Shown: piece after piece, positions 34,351 through 42,581 of the stretch | How positions within the stretch are numbered: position 1 is the stretch's first letter | How the letters are laid out: each line of letters begins with the position of its first letter | NCBI GenBank assembly: GCA_900769565.1 | Contig: CAAGHC010000058.1 | Span: 56,992-120,991 of the forward strand | From: Clostridia bacterium | GTDB lineage: Bacteria; Bacillota; Clostridia; Christensenellales; Borkfalkiaceae | Length of the DNA: 64,000 nt | Direction of reading: 5' to 3' | Program-made: the position numbers and the translations under genes | Notes under the pieces: generated by a model | Database searches by the model: none | What the model was told of the DNA's origin: nothing | What the model saw: the letters and a program-made list of their open reading frames with translations, nothing else

Positions 34351-35634
34351 ATGGAAAATAACACTAATAATCGCAGAAGAGGAAAAAGCAGATTAGTTAT
34401 AATTTTAACGTTGGTAACCACGATAGTGCTTTCCTTTTCGTGCGGTTATTTTTTTCATTATTTAATAAACGGAAAAACGGCAAACCGAACTAACCAAATC
34501 GTAAAGATTATGGAAAACGCCGGTTATATATACGACCCCGTTACGGGCGAACGTCGTGATATTACCGAAGAAGATATTGCCGACGCATTAGTAAACGCAT
34601 TTTTGGACGAGTATTCGGCATATTACACGGCAGAAGAATATAAGGCTGTAATTTCCGAATCTAAAGGCGCGCGGTCAGGGATAGGCGTGGTTTTTCACAC
34701 TACCGCCCCCGTGATAACAAAGGTTATCGGCAACTCGCCTGCGTATAAAGCAGGAATTCGTAAGGGCGATAAAGTTTTAAAAGTCATTTACGGGGAAGAA
34801 GAAAAAACGGTTAACGTTCCGTCCGATATATCGGTTGTTTTTAATGGCGATTATAACCAAGAAATAACTTTTTTAGTAGAGCGAAACGGCGAGCAAAGAG
34901 AGTTTTCTTTTACGCCCGTATCGTATAAGGCCACCTACGTTTTATACTACGATAACGAGCGCGGTATGGCACTTGAGGGGGAGCAAGACCTTTTAGAAAG
35001 AAAGATTAGGGTGGAAGATGCGATTACGTCTTTACCGTCCGATACGGCGCTAATCGTTCTTCACGGGTTTGAGGCTGATTGCGCAAAGCAACTTGAAGAC
35101 GCACTTTCGTTCATGAAAGAAAATGGTAAGAGCAAACTTATACTTGACTTAAGGTATAATGGTGGTGGATATATGGACGTACTGCAAGACGTTTGTTCGT
35201 TATTAATTTACAATCAAGGTAAAAGCAATTACCCGATAGCGTATGCGCAGGGCAAAAAGACCAACCAAGTATTTAAGGTGGGAAGAAATAGGTTCGTAGA
35301 CTTTTTACAATCGACAGTCGTAATAGCAAACGAACACTCGGCGTCTGCAACCGAGTGTTTGATAGGCGCAATGTTGCATTATGGCGACACGCTTAACGTT
35401 AATAGGTTGGTTATAGAAAAGAATAGCGAAGGCGTTGCAAAGACTTACGGCAAGGGGATAATGCAAACCACTTACGAGGTGATAGGTGGTGGAGCGTTCA
35501 AACTTACCACAGCGCAAATTTTATGGCCGGATAATCAAACCTGTATCCATAAAAAGGGAATATTTACTAGCGAGCAAAATTCGGTAAGTCCGGAGAAAAC
35601 GTTGCAAAGGGCGATTGAAACGCTAGCAGAATAA
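34351..35634 (+). CDS. S41-family (CtpA-like) serine protease
   Basis: This 427-aa exported protease has one N-terminal membrane segment (residues about 17-37), a PDZ domain near 115-185 (S-G-I-G-V-V-F, then S-P-A-Y-K-A-G-I-R-K-G-D-K-V), and the S41 catalytic region: D-L-R-Y-N-G-G-G, S-A-S-A-T-E with the catalytic Ser, and Y-G-K-G-I-M-Q with the Lys and Gln. It probably trims wall-associated or lipoprotein substrates outside the membrane. Confidence 0.9.
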   Translation: MENNTNNRRRGKSRLVIILTLVTTIVLSFSCGYFFHYLINGKTANRTNQIVKIMENAGYIYDPVTGERRDITEEDIADALVNAFLDEYSAYYTAEEYKAVISESKGARSGIGVVFHTTAPVITKVIGNSPAYKAGIRKGDKVLKVIYGEEEKTVNVPSDISVVFNGDYNQEITFLVERNGEQREFSFTPVSYKATYVLYYDNERGMALEGEQDLLERKIRVEDAITSLPSDTALIVLHGFEADCAKQLEDALSFMKENGKSKLILDLRYNGGGYMDVLQDVCSLLIYNQGKSNYPIAYAQGKKTNQVFKVGRNRFVDFLQSTVVIANEHSASATECLIGAMLHYGDTLNVNRLVIEKNSEGVAKTYGKGIMQTTYEVIGGGAFKLTTAQILWPDNQTCIHKKGIFTSEQNSVSPEKTLQRAIETLAE

Positions 35635-35922
35635 TTAAATAGAGCAAAAATATTTATTTAACGAATAAACTATTTGTTTGTCGGCGACGTCGACGATAGG
35701 ATTTAAACTTACGCTTTCCCCAACCGTTTCGGTTGGGGAATTATTATTTACAAGAGCGCTAAAAAGTTCTTTTAGAATAGGCATAATCGTTTGAGGGTTT
35801 AGGTTTTTAAGCGTGCTAATAACGTCAAAGGAATTTTGTTCTAAAGCGTCAAGAATAGGCTTTAATTTGCCACCACCAAACTCGTTTATAAAAAAAGAAA
35901 TTAAAAATTGTAATATTTCCAT
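35635..35922 (-). CDS. hypothetical protein
   Basis: This 95-aa protein starts M-E-I-L-Q-F-L-I-S-F-F-I with a short hydrophobic helix, then K-L-K-P-I-L-D-A-L-E-Q-N and N-P-Q-T-I-M-P-I-L-K. I recognise no family. ATG 35922 is preferred over 35958 because GGTGA lies before it. It is convergent with and abuts the S41 protease gene, and divergent from the 93-aa gene at 36013. Confidence 0.5.
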   Translation of the reverse strand: MEILQFLISFFINEFGGGKLKPILDALEQNSFDVISTLKNLNPQTIMPILKELFSALVNNNSPTETVGESVSLNPIVDVADKQIVYSLNKYFCSI

Positions 35923-36012
35923 AATTTCACCGCTAACATTATAGTATATGACGCACATAATATAAAATTGAAAATATTATGGCGTTAAAGCCGATAGTAA
36001 AAGGAGAAGATT

Positions 36013-36294
36013 ATGCAAGATTTTAACGAGTATGCAAGAAACGGCAAAAGTCAAAACCAAAGCGGTAACAATTCTGGGCTTATGGATATGGTGAACGCTT
36101 TGGCTAAAAAGTTCGACGGCAAAAACACCAACGAACTTATAAAAGCCGTTTACGAAGAGGCGAAAAAGGGTAAACAAAGGGGCACGCTAACAAATAGTGA
36201 TTTAGATAATTTTGCGACCATGATTTCACCAATGCTCAACGATAAGCAAAGAAAAATGCTTGTTAAAGTGGTTTCCGACTTAAAGGAAATTTAG
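36013..36294 (+). CDS. hypothetical protein
   Basis: This 93-aa charged, likely helical protein has a Gln/Asn-rich start (N-G-K-S-Q-N-Q-S-G-N-N) and a C-terminal half with N-S-D-L-D-N-F-A-T-M-I-S-P-M-L. An AAAGGAGA ribosome site is strong. It is divergent from the 95-aa gene and overlaps the 3' end of the convergent desulfurase gene by 4 bp. No family is recognised. Confidence 0.65.
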   Translation: MQDFNEYARNGKSQNQSGNNSGLMDMVNALAKKFDGKNTNELIKAVYEEAKKGKQRGTLTNSDLDNFATMISPMLNDKQRKMLVKVVSDLKEI

Positions 36295-37415
36295 CGCTCT
36301 AAAATTTCTTTAATAGCACGCAAAAAATAATCAATTTCTCGCGAACTATTTTGCACGGCGATAGATACCCTTACTAATCCGTCGTCTTCCGTGCCTAAAA
36401 ATTTATGTATTAACGGTGCACAGTGATAGCCACCACGAACGGCAACGTCATACTCTAAATTGAGAACGTCGGCTACTTGTTCGCTTGCCATGTTATTGAG
36501 AGAAAAGGCAATAATACCTGCGTGGTTTGGGCTAGAAAAGCACTTTACACCCTTTAACTGTTTTAATGCGTTAATTACGTAGTTAGTAACGGATAAAAGG
36601 TGCTTACTGAAACTAGTAAGATTATTTTTCACAAACCTTACGCCTTCGCTTAATGCGACGATAGCCGGTAGGTTAAGAGTGCCCGCCTCTAATCTTTCGG
36701 GGTAACATTCGGGCTGGTCTAGGTTAAAAGTTTCGCTACCCGTACCCCCGTAAAGTAACGGGTTAAGGTCAACGTTGTCGTCTAGAATGAGAACGCCACT
36801 ACCCATAATACCGCAAAGTCCTTTATGCCCTGCAAGGCATAAAAAAGATGCGCCTATGTCTTTAAGGTCAAGTTCGATATGTCCACCGCCTTGCGCACCG
36901 TCAACTAGCAAATAAGCGCCTATACTTTTAGCGAGTTTGCCAAGTTCTTTTATGGGAAGTTCTTCACCCGTAACGTTAGAAACCGAGTTTACTGCAATCA
37001 AGTAAGTGTTGGGTTTGATTTTATTTTTTATTGCAGAAACAAGGTCGCCGTCCTTATCGGGGCTAGCCACGTCAAGTTCTATTATTCCACTATTTTTTAA
37101 GTGGTATAAAGGGCGAAGAACGGAATTGTGCTCAAAGACAGTGGTTATAACGTGTCCGCCTTTTTTTATACTGCCAAAGATGGCAAGGTTTAACGCTTCG
37201 GTACAGTTTTTAGTAAAAATAACTCTGTCGGGGCTGGCGTTAAAAAAGTCGGCAATAGTGCACCTACATTCGTAAACGGCTTTAGCGCCCGTAACCGATA
37301 GGCGATGTCCACTTCTGCCAGGGTTGGCAGAAAGGTATTTAAGGGTGGTTTCAGCCCCGTCGATAACTGCTCTCGGTTTAAAACCACCCGTTGCCGCATT
37401 GTCAAAATAAATCAT
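36291..37415 (-). CDS. cysteine desulfurase-like class V aminotransferase
   Basis: This 374-aa PLP enzyme matches the EF2568-type subfamily of NifS/SufS-like proteins: I-Y-F-D-N-A-A-T-G-G start, the PLP-lysine region L-A-G-H-K-G-L-C-G, G-G-T-G-S, and R-G-G-Y-H-C-A-P with the likely catalytic Cys near residue 340. It lies divergently next to a DUF3343 gene, an association also described around selenium/sulfur transfer genes. It may supply sulfur or selenium to the carrier. Selenium use is not shown here, since no selD, selA or selenoprotein is in the window. Confidence 0.85.
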   Translation of the reverse strand: MIYFDNAATGGFKPRAVIDGAETTLKYLSANPGRSGHRLSVTGAKAVYECRCTIADFFNASPDRVIFTKNCTEALNLAIFGSIKKGGHVITTVFEHNSVLRPLYHLKNSGIIELDVASPDKDGDLVSAIKNKIKPNTYLIAVNSVSNVTGEELPIKELGKLAKSIGAYLLVDGAQGGGHIELDLKDIGASFLCLAGHKGLCGIMGSGVLILDDNVDLNPLLYGGTGSETFNLDQPECYPERLEAGTLNLPAIVALSEGVRFVKNNLTSFSKHLLSVTNYVINALKQLKGVKCFSSPNHAGIIAFSLNNMASEQVADVLNLEYDVAVRGGYHCAPLIHKFLGTEDDGLVRVSIAVQNSSREIDYFLRAIKEILER

Positions 37416-37503
37416 AAAACTCCTACGTTTAACAAAAAAATTTTTTAGGTAATACTATATTGTATAGGAAATTTATTTTAATTATGCAAAGGAGGAAACT
37501 TTT

Positions 37504-37761
37504 ATGGAGTACGCTGTGGTTGCATTTCGCTCCCGTTCACATACGATAAAATTTTATAACGTTACGTTAAGCCAAGGATTGCGCACGGAAATAGTTAATA
37601 CGCCAAAAGAGGCGGGCGTTGGGTGTGGTCTGGCGGTAAAATGTAGTTTGGCAGACCTTGCAAGGGTTAAAACTGCTGTAAGATTGTCGGGCTTAAGCAG
37701 TTTTGCCGGTGTGTTTAGCGTAAAAAACGTTTCAGGTGGGCGTATCGTTAGGAGTATTTAA
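37504..37761 (+). CDS. DUF3343 putative Se/S carrier-like protein
   Basis: This 85-aa protein shows the DUF3343 pattern: A-F-R-S-R-S-H-T-I-K-F-Y-N, then P-K-E-A-G-V-G-C-G-L-A-V-K-C with two cysteines that could carry sulfur or selenium. AGGAGG precedes the ATG. It is divergent from the cysteine desulfurase gene and probably shares its regulation. Confidence 0.8.
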   Translation: MEYAVVAFRSRSHTIKFYNVTLSQGLRTEIVNTPKEAGVGCGLAVKCSLADLARVKTAVRLSGLSSFAGVFSVKNVSGGRIVRSI

Positions 37762-37816
37762 TAAAAAACGCTTGTAAAAAACTCCGTCTTTATGTTAAGA
37801 TATTTAGGGTACGATT

Positions 37817-38443
37817 ATGAACAAGCAAGTGGCAAAGCAAATTGTGGAAAAATTGTCCACTATATTTACCGATAAACCGGCGCTCAACTTTTCAACACCG
37901 TTTGAATTGTTAGTAGCGGTAATTTTATCGGCGCAATGTACGGATGAGCGTGTCAATAAAGTAACGGCTGTGTTATTCAAAGATTATAACACGCCCGAAA
38001 AAATGCTTTCGCTTTCCCAAGAAGGGCTTGAGCGCTACATATATTCATGCGGGCTTTATAAAAGTAAAGCGCAAAATATATTAAAGACTTGTCGTAGTTT
38101 GGTGGAAAAGTACAATGGACAAGTTCCTAATAATTTAGAAGAACTTCGTGCGCTGAACGGGGTTGGCAGAAAGACTGCGAACGTCGTATACAGCGTGGCG
38201 TTCGGTGGCTGTGCGATAGCAGTTGATACTCACGTGTTTAGGGTGTCTAATAGGCTTGGTTTGGTAAAGGGCAATAACGTTCTTGAAACCGAAAAGGGGC
38301 TAATGAAAATTTTGGACAAGTCGGACTGGTCGAGAGCGCACCATTATTTGATATATCTTGGGCGAAGTTATTGCAAGTCGCAAAAACCCGATTGTGAGAA
38401 TTGCCCTGTGAATACGTATTGTTGTAAAAATATTAAAAGGTGA
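37817..38443 (+). CDS. nth: endonuclease III (DNA glycosylase/AP lyase)
   Basis: This base-excision repair enzyme removes oxidised pyrimidines. The 208-aa product has L-N-G-V-G-R-K-T-A-N-V-V with the catalytic Lys, V-D-T-H-V-F-R-V with the catalytic Asp, and a C-terminal C-x6-C-x2-C-x5-C cluster for a [4Fe-4S] centre. Three bases separate it from obgE, so they are probably co-transcribed. Confidence 0.95.
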   Translation: MNKQVAKQIVEKLSTIFTDKPALNFSTPFELLVAVILSAQCTDERVNKVTAVLFKDYNTPEKMLSLSQEGLERYIYSCGLYKSKAQNILKTCRSLVEKYNGQVPNNLEELRALNGVGRKTANVVYSVAFGGCAIAVDTHVFRVSNRLGLVKGNNVLETEKGLMKILDKSDWSRAHHYLIYLGRSYCKSQKPDCENCPVNTYCCKNIKR

Positions 38444-38446
38444 ATT

Positions 38447-39709
38447 ATGTTTATAGATAAAGCGAGAATTACGATAAAAGCAGGCGACGGTGGTAGTGGC
38501 ATCACGTCGTTTATACATTACAAAGGCAGAGTAAGCGGTGGCCCTGACGGTGGCGACGGTGGTAAGGGTGGCGATATAATCTTCGTTGCAGACAAGCACA
38601 TGACCAACCTTTCCGATTACTACTACAAGACCAAGTACGTTGCAGAAAACGGCGAACAGGGTGGCCCTAAAGATTGCTTTGGCAAGTCGGGTGCAGACCT
38701 TGTTTTAAAAGTTCCACTCGGCACGGTTATTAGAGATAAAGAAACGGGCAACATCATTGCCGATATGTTCGTTGACGGGCAGAAAAAGGTTGTTTTAGTA
38801 GGTGGTGACGGCGGTAAGGGTAACCACAGGTTTGCAAACGCACGTAGACACACCCCGCACTTTTCTCAAACGGGTGAAAAGACCGAAAGTAAGCAAGTTA
38901 TTTTGGAACTTAAAACCATTGCAGACGTTGGGCTAGTGGGTTTCCCTAACGTCGGTAAATCCACAGTTTTAAGTAAGATTACTAGGGCAAGACCAAAGAT
39001 AGCCAATTATCATTTTACCACGCTTTCTCCCAACCTTGGCGTATGTGATTATTACGACAATCAATTTATGGTTGCAGATATTCCAGGGCTTATCGAAGGT
39101 GCAAGCGAAGGCGCAGGGCTCGGCATTGAGTTTTTAAGGCACATTGAAAGAACTAGAATGTTAGTTCACGTTGTCGATATTTCTGGTGTTGAAGGTAGGG
39201 ACCCTTACGAAGACTACCTTAAAATTAACGCTGAACTTAAGAGTTATAGTCCTAAACTTGCTAAATTAAAGCAAATTATAGTGGCTAATAAAATCGATAT
39301 GTATGGCGCTGAAGAAAAACTTAAAGAGTTTAAGGAAAAGATAGGCAGACGCCATAAGATTATACCCGTATCGGCTATAACGGGTGACGGGTTGGATAAA
39401 TTAAAGAAAGAAATGTGGGGCGTTTTGGAAAAATTGCCACCCGTTCAACCGCTTGAGTTTGAAGAGTTTAATTACGTTAAACCCGATAGGCTTGATTACG
39501 AGATTTTCAAAGAAGGCGAAACTTTCGTTATCGAAGGCACGCTAGTAGAAGTGTTGAAGAGAAACGTAGTGCTAGACGACATGAACTCTTTAGCGTATAT
39601 GCACAAAGTTCTTCGTGACCGTGGCATAATTAAGAAACTTCGTGATATGGGCGCAACCGATAAATCAACAGTAATTATCGGTGGCGAAGAGTTTGAGTTT
39701 ATCGATTAA
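38447..39709 (+). CDS. obgE: GTPase Obg
   Basis: This ribosome-associated GTPase (420 aa) has the Gly-rich OBG fold (residues 1-158, with G-G-P-D-G-G-D-G-G-K-G-G), the G1 motif G-F-P-N-V-G-K-S-T near 165, D-I-P-G-L-I-E-G for G3, N-K-I-D for G4, and the OCT domain at the C-terminus (from about 345) typical of Firmicutes Obg. AAAAGGTGAA precedes the ATG. Confidence 0.96.
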   Translation: MFIDKARITIKAGDGGSGITSFIHYKGRVSGGPDGGDGGKGGDIIFVADKHMTNLSDYYYKTKYVAENGEQGGPKDCFGKSGADLVLKVPLGTVIRDKETGNIIADMFVDGQKKVVLVGGDGGKGNHRFANARRHTPHFSQTGEKTESKQVILELKTIADVGLVGFPNVGKSTVLSKITRARPKIANYHFTTLSPNLGVCDYYDNQFMVADIPGLIEGASEGAGLGIEFLRHIERTRMLVHVVDISGVEGRDPYEDYLKINAELKSYSPKLAKLKQIIVANKIDMYGAEEKLKEFKEKIGRRHKIIPVSAITGDGLDKLKKEMWGVLEKLPPVQPLEFEEFNYVKPDRLDYEIFKEGETFVIEGTLVEVLKRNVVLDDMNSLAYMHKVLRDRGIIKKLRDMGATDKSTVIIGGEEFEFID

Positions 39710-39760
39710 TTTATTAGAAAAGAAAAACAATTGTAAGATAAAATTATTTAAAGGTGAAAT

Positions 39761-40054
39761 ATGTTAACTTCTAAACAAAGAAGCAATCTTCGTTCGTTAG
39801 CAATGACCATTGAACCCGTAACGCAAGTGGGTAAGATGGGCGTAAATCCTAGCCTTATTGAAAGTTTGGATTTAGCGATAGAAAAAAGAGAATTGATTAA
39901 GGTTACCGTTTTGGAAAATTCGGGGCTTATTCCTAAAGAGGCAGGGTTTGAAATTGCAGAAAAACTCGGCGCAGAATTCGTTTGCGCAACGGGTAGAAAA
40001 TTAGTCTTTTACAGAATGAGTTCTAACCCCAAGGTAGAGCATATCGTATTTTAA
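39761..40054 (+). CDS. yhbY: YhbY/CRM-domain RNA-binding protein
   Basis: This 97-aa protein is a stand-alone CRM domain: L-R-S-L-A-M-T-I-E-P-V-T-Q-V-G-K, K-R-E-L-I-K-V-T-V and the final strands. Members associate with ribosome assembly intermediates. AAAGGTGAA precedes the ATG. It lies between obgE and the HAD gene, 2 bp from the latter. Confidence 0.92.
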   Translation: MLTSKQRSNLRSLAMTIEPVTQVGKMGVNPSLIESLDLAIEKRELIKVTVLENSGLIPKEAGFEIAEKLGAEFVCATGRKLVFYRMSSNPKVEHIVF

Positions 40055-40056
40055 GA

Positions 40057-40782
40057 ATGAAAATTATCGCATCTGATTTTGACGGGACGCTCTGCTTTGA
40101 AAATAAAATAAGCGAAGAAGACAAACTCGCCATAGAAAAATTCCGTTCGCTCGGCCATAAATTTGGGATAGTAACGGGCAGAGATATTGATAACGGCTTG
40201 ATAATATCAAGGGGTAATATTTTCCGTCCAGATTTTACTATTTGTTGCACTGGCGCTATTATAATGGATGGTGACGGTAAGTTTATTTATACCAAAAAAG
40301 CGCCAGCGGGTGACTTTTTTAAGGACGTAATCAGAAAGGCAATGGAATATAGGGCAGTCCTTTTTATGATTTCTGACGGGCTGATTAAGTTTAACGTGGA
40401 CGTCTGGGGTAAGAACGAGTGCGACTTTACTAACTTAAAAGAGTTTACGCAGGCAAATACGTGGTTTAAGACCGTGGAAGAAGCCGGTAAGTTTACCGAT
40501 TACGTAAACGCTAATTTTTCAAAATATGTTTCAGCGCATCACAACGGACTAGGCGTAGACTTGCCACCACCGAATATTAGCAAAGTTACGGGTATTAAAG
40601 AGTATGCAAGCAGGTTCGATAACCCTGAAATTTACACGGTGGGCGACAACGTGAACGATATAGAAATGATAAAAGCATTTAACGGGTTTGCCGTGTCTAA
40701 CGCTGTGCCGGAAGTAAAAAAAGTCGCAAAAAGGCATTGCAACCGCATTGCAGACTTAATAGAAACGGTATTAAAAGAATAA
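40057..40782 (+). CDS. Cof-type HAD phosphatase
   Basis: This 241-aa phosphatase has D-F-D-G-T-L near residue 6 (nucleophile and acid/base Asp), V-T-G-R-D, and the Lys followed by G-D-N-V-N-D-I-E-M in motif IV, with a C2-type cap between. The substrate is a sugar phosphate or nucleotide-type compound by family, not determined here. It starts 2 bp after yhbY. Its downstream terminator lies in the 89-bp repeat. Confidence 0.88.
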   Translation: MKIIASDFDGTLCFENKISEEDKLAIEKFRSLGHKFGIVTGRDIDNGLIISRGNIFRPDFTICCTGAIIMDGDGKFIYTKKAPAGDFFKDVIRKAMEYRAVLFMISDGLIKFNVDVWGKNECDFTNLKEFTQANTWFKTVEEAGKFTDYVNANFSKYVSAHHNGLGVDLPPPNISKVTGIKEYASRFDNPEIYTVGDNVNDIEMIKAFNGFAVSNAVPEVKKVAKRHCNRIADLIETVLKE

Positions 40783-40804
40783 GATAGATAATAAGGGCGT
40801 GCCT

Positions 40805-40893
40805 TACTAAATATTACTTAAATAAATATAGCACACTAACTTTTATCAAAGTTTAGTGTGCTTTTATTATGTATAAATATAATTGCTGTAGGC
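40805..40893. repeat. 89-bp terminator repeat, left copy (cassette 2)
   Basis: This copy aligns without gaps to 41507-41595 with 4 mismatches in 89 bp. It contains a hairpin with arms AGCACACTAA and TTTAGTGTGCT flanked by A- and T-rich runs, usable in both directions. It follows the HAD phosphatase gene. Confidence 0.9.
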
Positions 40894-40956
40894 ACGGCAA
40901 TTGTCGTTAGAGAAATAACGCAAATCTAAACTTTTTGTCGCAGTCTTATAAAAACT

Positions 40957-41184
40957 TTACTCTTTTTCGTAAATGGCTTTTGTAAAACCTAACAAGTAAG
41001 CATATCTTGAATATTTGTTAATAAGTTTTTCATAATTGTCAAGCATTTCTTCAAACATATTATAGTTTTCATAAGGAATAAACTGCTTAATATAATTTGC
41101 AATCTCAACGTTTCTTTGAGTAATAAGTTTAATTTCTTTATTTTCTGCGCCTTTTTTAATTAACTCTTGATTATAATCTATCAT
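40957..41184 (-). CDS. small helical protein, partner gene of cassette 2
   Basis: This 75-aa, Asn/Lys/Glu-rich protein is probably all-helical, ending Y-A-Y-L-L-G-F-T-K-A-I-Y-E. A final F/Y-x-x-G-F motif also occurs in small phage- or element-borne proteins, but I assign no family. AGAGGTG precedes ATG 41184. Its promoter (TTGACA 41229-41224, 17-bp spacer, TATATT 41206-41201) carries a complete 15-bp dyad inside the spacer, so it is the likely target of the divergent XRE repressor. Toxin, anti-repressor or accessory roles are all possible. Confidence 0.7.
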   Translation of the reverse strand: MIDYNQELIKKGAENKEIKLITQRNVEIANYIKQFIPYENYNMFEEMLDNYEKLINKYSRYAYLLGFTKAIYEKE

Positions 41185-41200
41185 ACTACACCTCTTTTAA

Positions 41201-41261
41201 AATATAATTCATATTTTATGAACTGTCAACTATTTATTGTGGTTTGTTCATATAATATGAA
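41201..41261. promoter_or_regulatory. cassette 2 divergent promoters with paired operators
   Basis: TTCATATTTTATGAA (41208-41222) and TTCATATAATATGAA (41247-41261) are both TTCATA-nnn-TATGAA, 39 bp centre to centre. The first fills the 17-bp spacer of the leftward promoter. The second covers TATAAT (41251-41256), the probable -10 of the rightward XRE gene. Binding by the XRE protein would shut off both promoters. Confidence 0.85.
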
Positions 41262-41276
41262 TTATAGGGGTGTTAA

Positions 41277-41480
41277 ATGAAAATTTTTGGTGAAAGAATT
41301 AAGCAAGAACTAAAGATGCAAAATAAAAAGCAAGTTGACCTTGCAAAGCATTTGAATGTTCAAAAATCAACACTTTCAGAGTGGTTAAACGGCAATAACG
41401 AACCACCCATGAAAACAATTGTTGATATTGCGCTTTACTTAAACGTTTCAACCGATTATCTTTTGGGAATTGAAGATTAA
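41277..41480 (+). CDS. XRE-family repressor of cassette 2
   Basis: This 67-aa protein is a single XRE/Cro helix-turn-helix: K-I-F-G-E-R-I-K-Q-E-L-K-M start, K-S-T-L-S-E-W-L-N-G recognition helix, and V-S-T-D-Y-L-L-G end. AGGGGTG precedes ATG 41277. It is divergent from the 75-aa gene with two matching dyads between them, so it most likely represses both. No neighbouring integrase or phage gene exists. Confidence 0.92.
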   Translation: MKIFGERIKQELKMQNKKQVDLAKHLNVQKSTLSEWLNGNNEPPMKTIVDIALYLNVSTDYLLGIED

Positions 41481-41506
41481 TAAAAATAACTAGTTTGTAG
41501 AAAACG

Positions 41507-41595
41507 TATTAAATATTACTTAAATAAATATAGCACACTAACTTTTAGCAAAGTTTAGTGTGCTTTTATTATGTATAAATATAATTGCGATAGGC
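41507..41595. repeat. 89-bp terminator repeat, right copy (cassette 2)
   Basis: This matches 40805-40893 at 85 of 89 positions, 702 bp away, and supplies a terminator to the leftward gene ending at 41674 and to the XRE gene. Confidence 0.9.
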
Positions 41596-41673
41596 TGGTA
41601 GCGGATTGTTAACAGATATGGTTGCGCTTTGGCGGTAAATTTTTATTGCTACGTCACTAAATGCATTTGATTT

Positions 41674-42438
41674 TTATTCGGCTTTGCCAAAGAATAGGCA
41701 GAAAAGTGAAAGAAGTAGAAATATTGAGCCGAATACGGTGTGGTAAATTTTAAGTGGTGATATATATGCGAAAAGCATAGAGAAAAAACCTATAACAAGA
41801 AAAGACTTTGCTTTTTTTCTTAAAAACAAGTTGGTTAACTTGGGTTTAGTTTTCGGCGCTGTCATAGTAATAGGATTTTCTTTTGGCAGGCAGTCTTTTT
41901 CTTTTAAATAAAGATAACATTCGTCACCACCTATAAGTTTTATCGAGCCGTGAAAACGTGCGGAAAAGTCCTTAACTTGACTTGAAAAGGTTTCCGATAA
42001 AACGTAAGCAGTATAATTTTTAGGAATAGCGTTAAAGATTTTTAAGATTTCCACCTTTGTCACGGGTTCTATAGAAAATCTAACGAAAATTGCAGAGTTT
42101 TCGTCTTTTAGGAAAATGCCGTTTAGTTTTCGTTCGGTTTTTCGTCCGTCTTTAATTAGTGCACGGTCAAAGAGTGTGGTGTTTTTTTGCACGGTAGAAA
42201 AGTTAAGGGTGGTTATAACGTCGTTTTTTTCCTTTTTTTCCGAGCTTAAAATTTTTGCGTGGTTTTTGCGTGAATAAAAAAACTTAAAATAAAGTAGCGA
42301 TAGTAGTAAGGATAGGCACGCACCGTAGAGAATGGAAAACTCTCTTGGTAAAAAAAAGCAAAAAAGAGAAAAAGAGAGAACAAAGGTTATAAAAGAAGAA
42401 AAAAGGGTATCGATAAAAGGTGAAAGGTAAAATTTCAT
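41674..42438 (-). CDS. hypothetical membrane protein
   Basis: This 254-aa protein has two transmembrane segments near the N-terminus (residues 12-55) and two near the C-terminus (about 210-250), with a soluble, basic middle region of about 150 residues (K-N-Y-T-A-Y-V-L-S-E-T-F then I-K-L-I-G-G-D-E-C). I recognise no family. An AAGGGAG site precedes ATG 42438. Its downstream side holds the right terminator copy of cassette 2. Confidence 0.7.
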   Translation of the reverse strand: MKFYLSPFIDTLFSSFITFVLSFSLFCFFLPREFSILYGACLSLLLSLLYFKFFYSRKNHAKILSSEKKEKNDVITTLNFSTVQKNTTLFDRALIKDGRKTERKLNGIFLKDENSAIFVRFSIEPVTKVEILKIFNAIPKNYTAYVLSETFSSQVKDFSARFHGSIKLIGGDECYLYLKEKDCLPKENPITMTAPKTKPKLTNLFLRKKAKSFLVIGFFSMLFAYISPLKIYHTVFGSIFLLLSLFCLFFGKAE

Positions 42439-42546
42439 AAAAAACTCCCTTTTGGTTTTTTATGATGATACCCGCATTTTTGCTATTTTATACTTTAATC
42501 TAGTTGAACTGCAAACGGCAAACTGCTTTTTTATAGCGAAAAAGTA

Positions 42547-42575
42547 TTGATTTTATTAAAAAAATATGCGATAAT
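42547..42575 (+). promoter_or_regulatory. nadD-yqeK promoter, leaderless architecture
   Basis: TTGATT at 42547-42552, a 17-bp spacer, GATAAT at 42570-42575, then 6 nt to ATG 42582. No ribosome site. Confidence 0.65.
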
Positions 42576-42581
42576 AAATCT

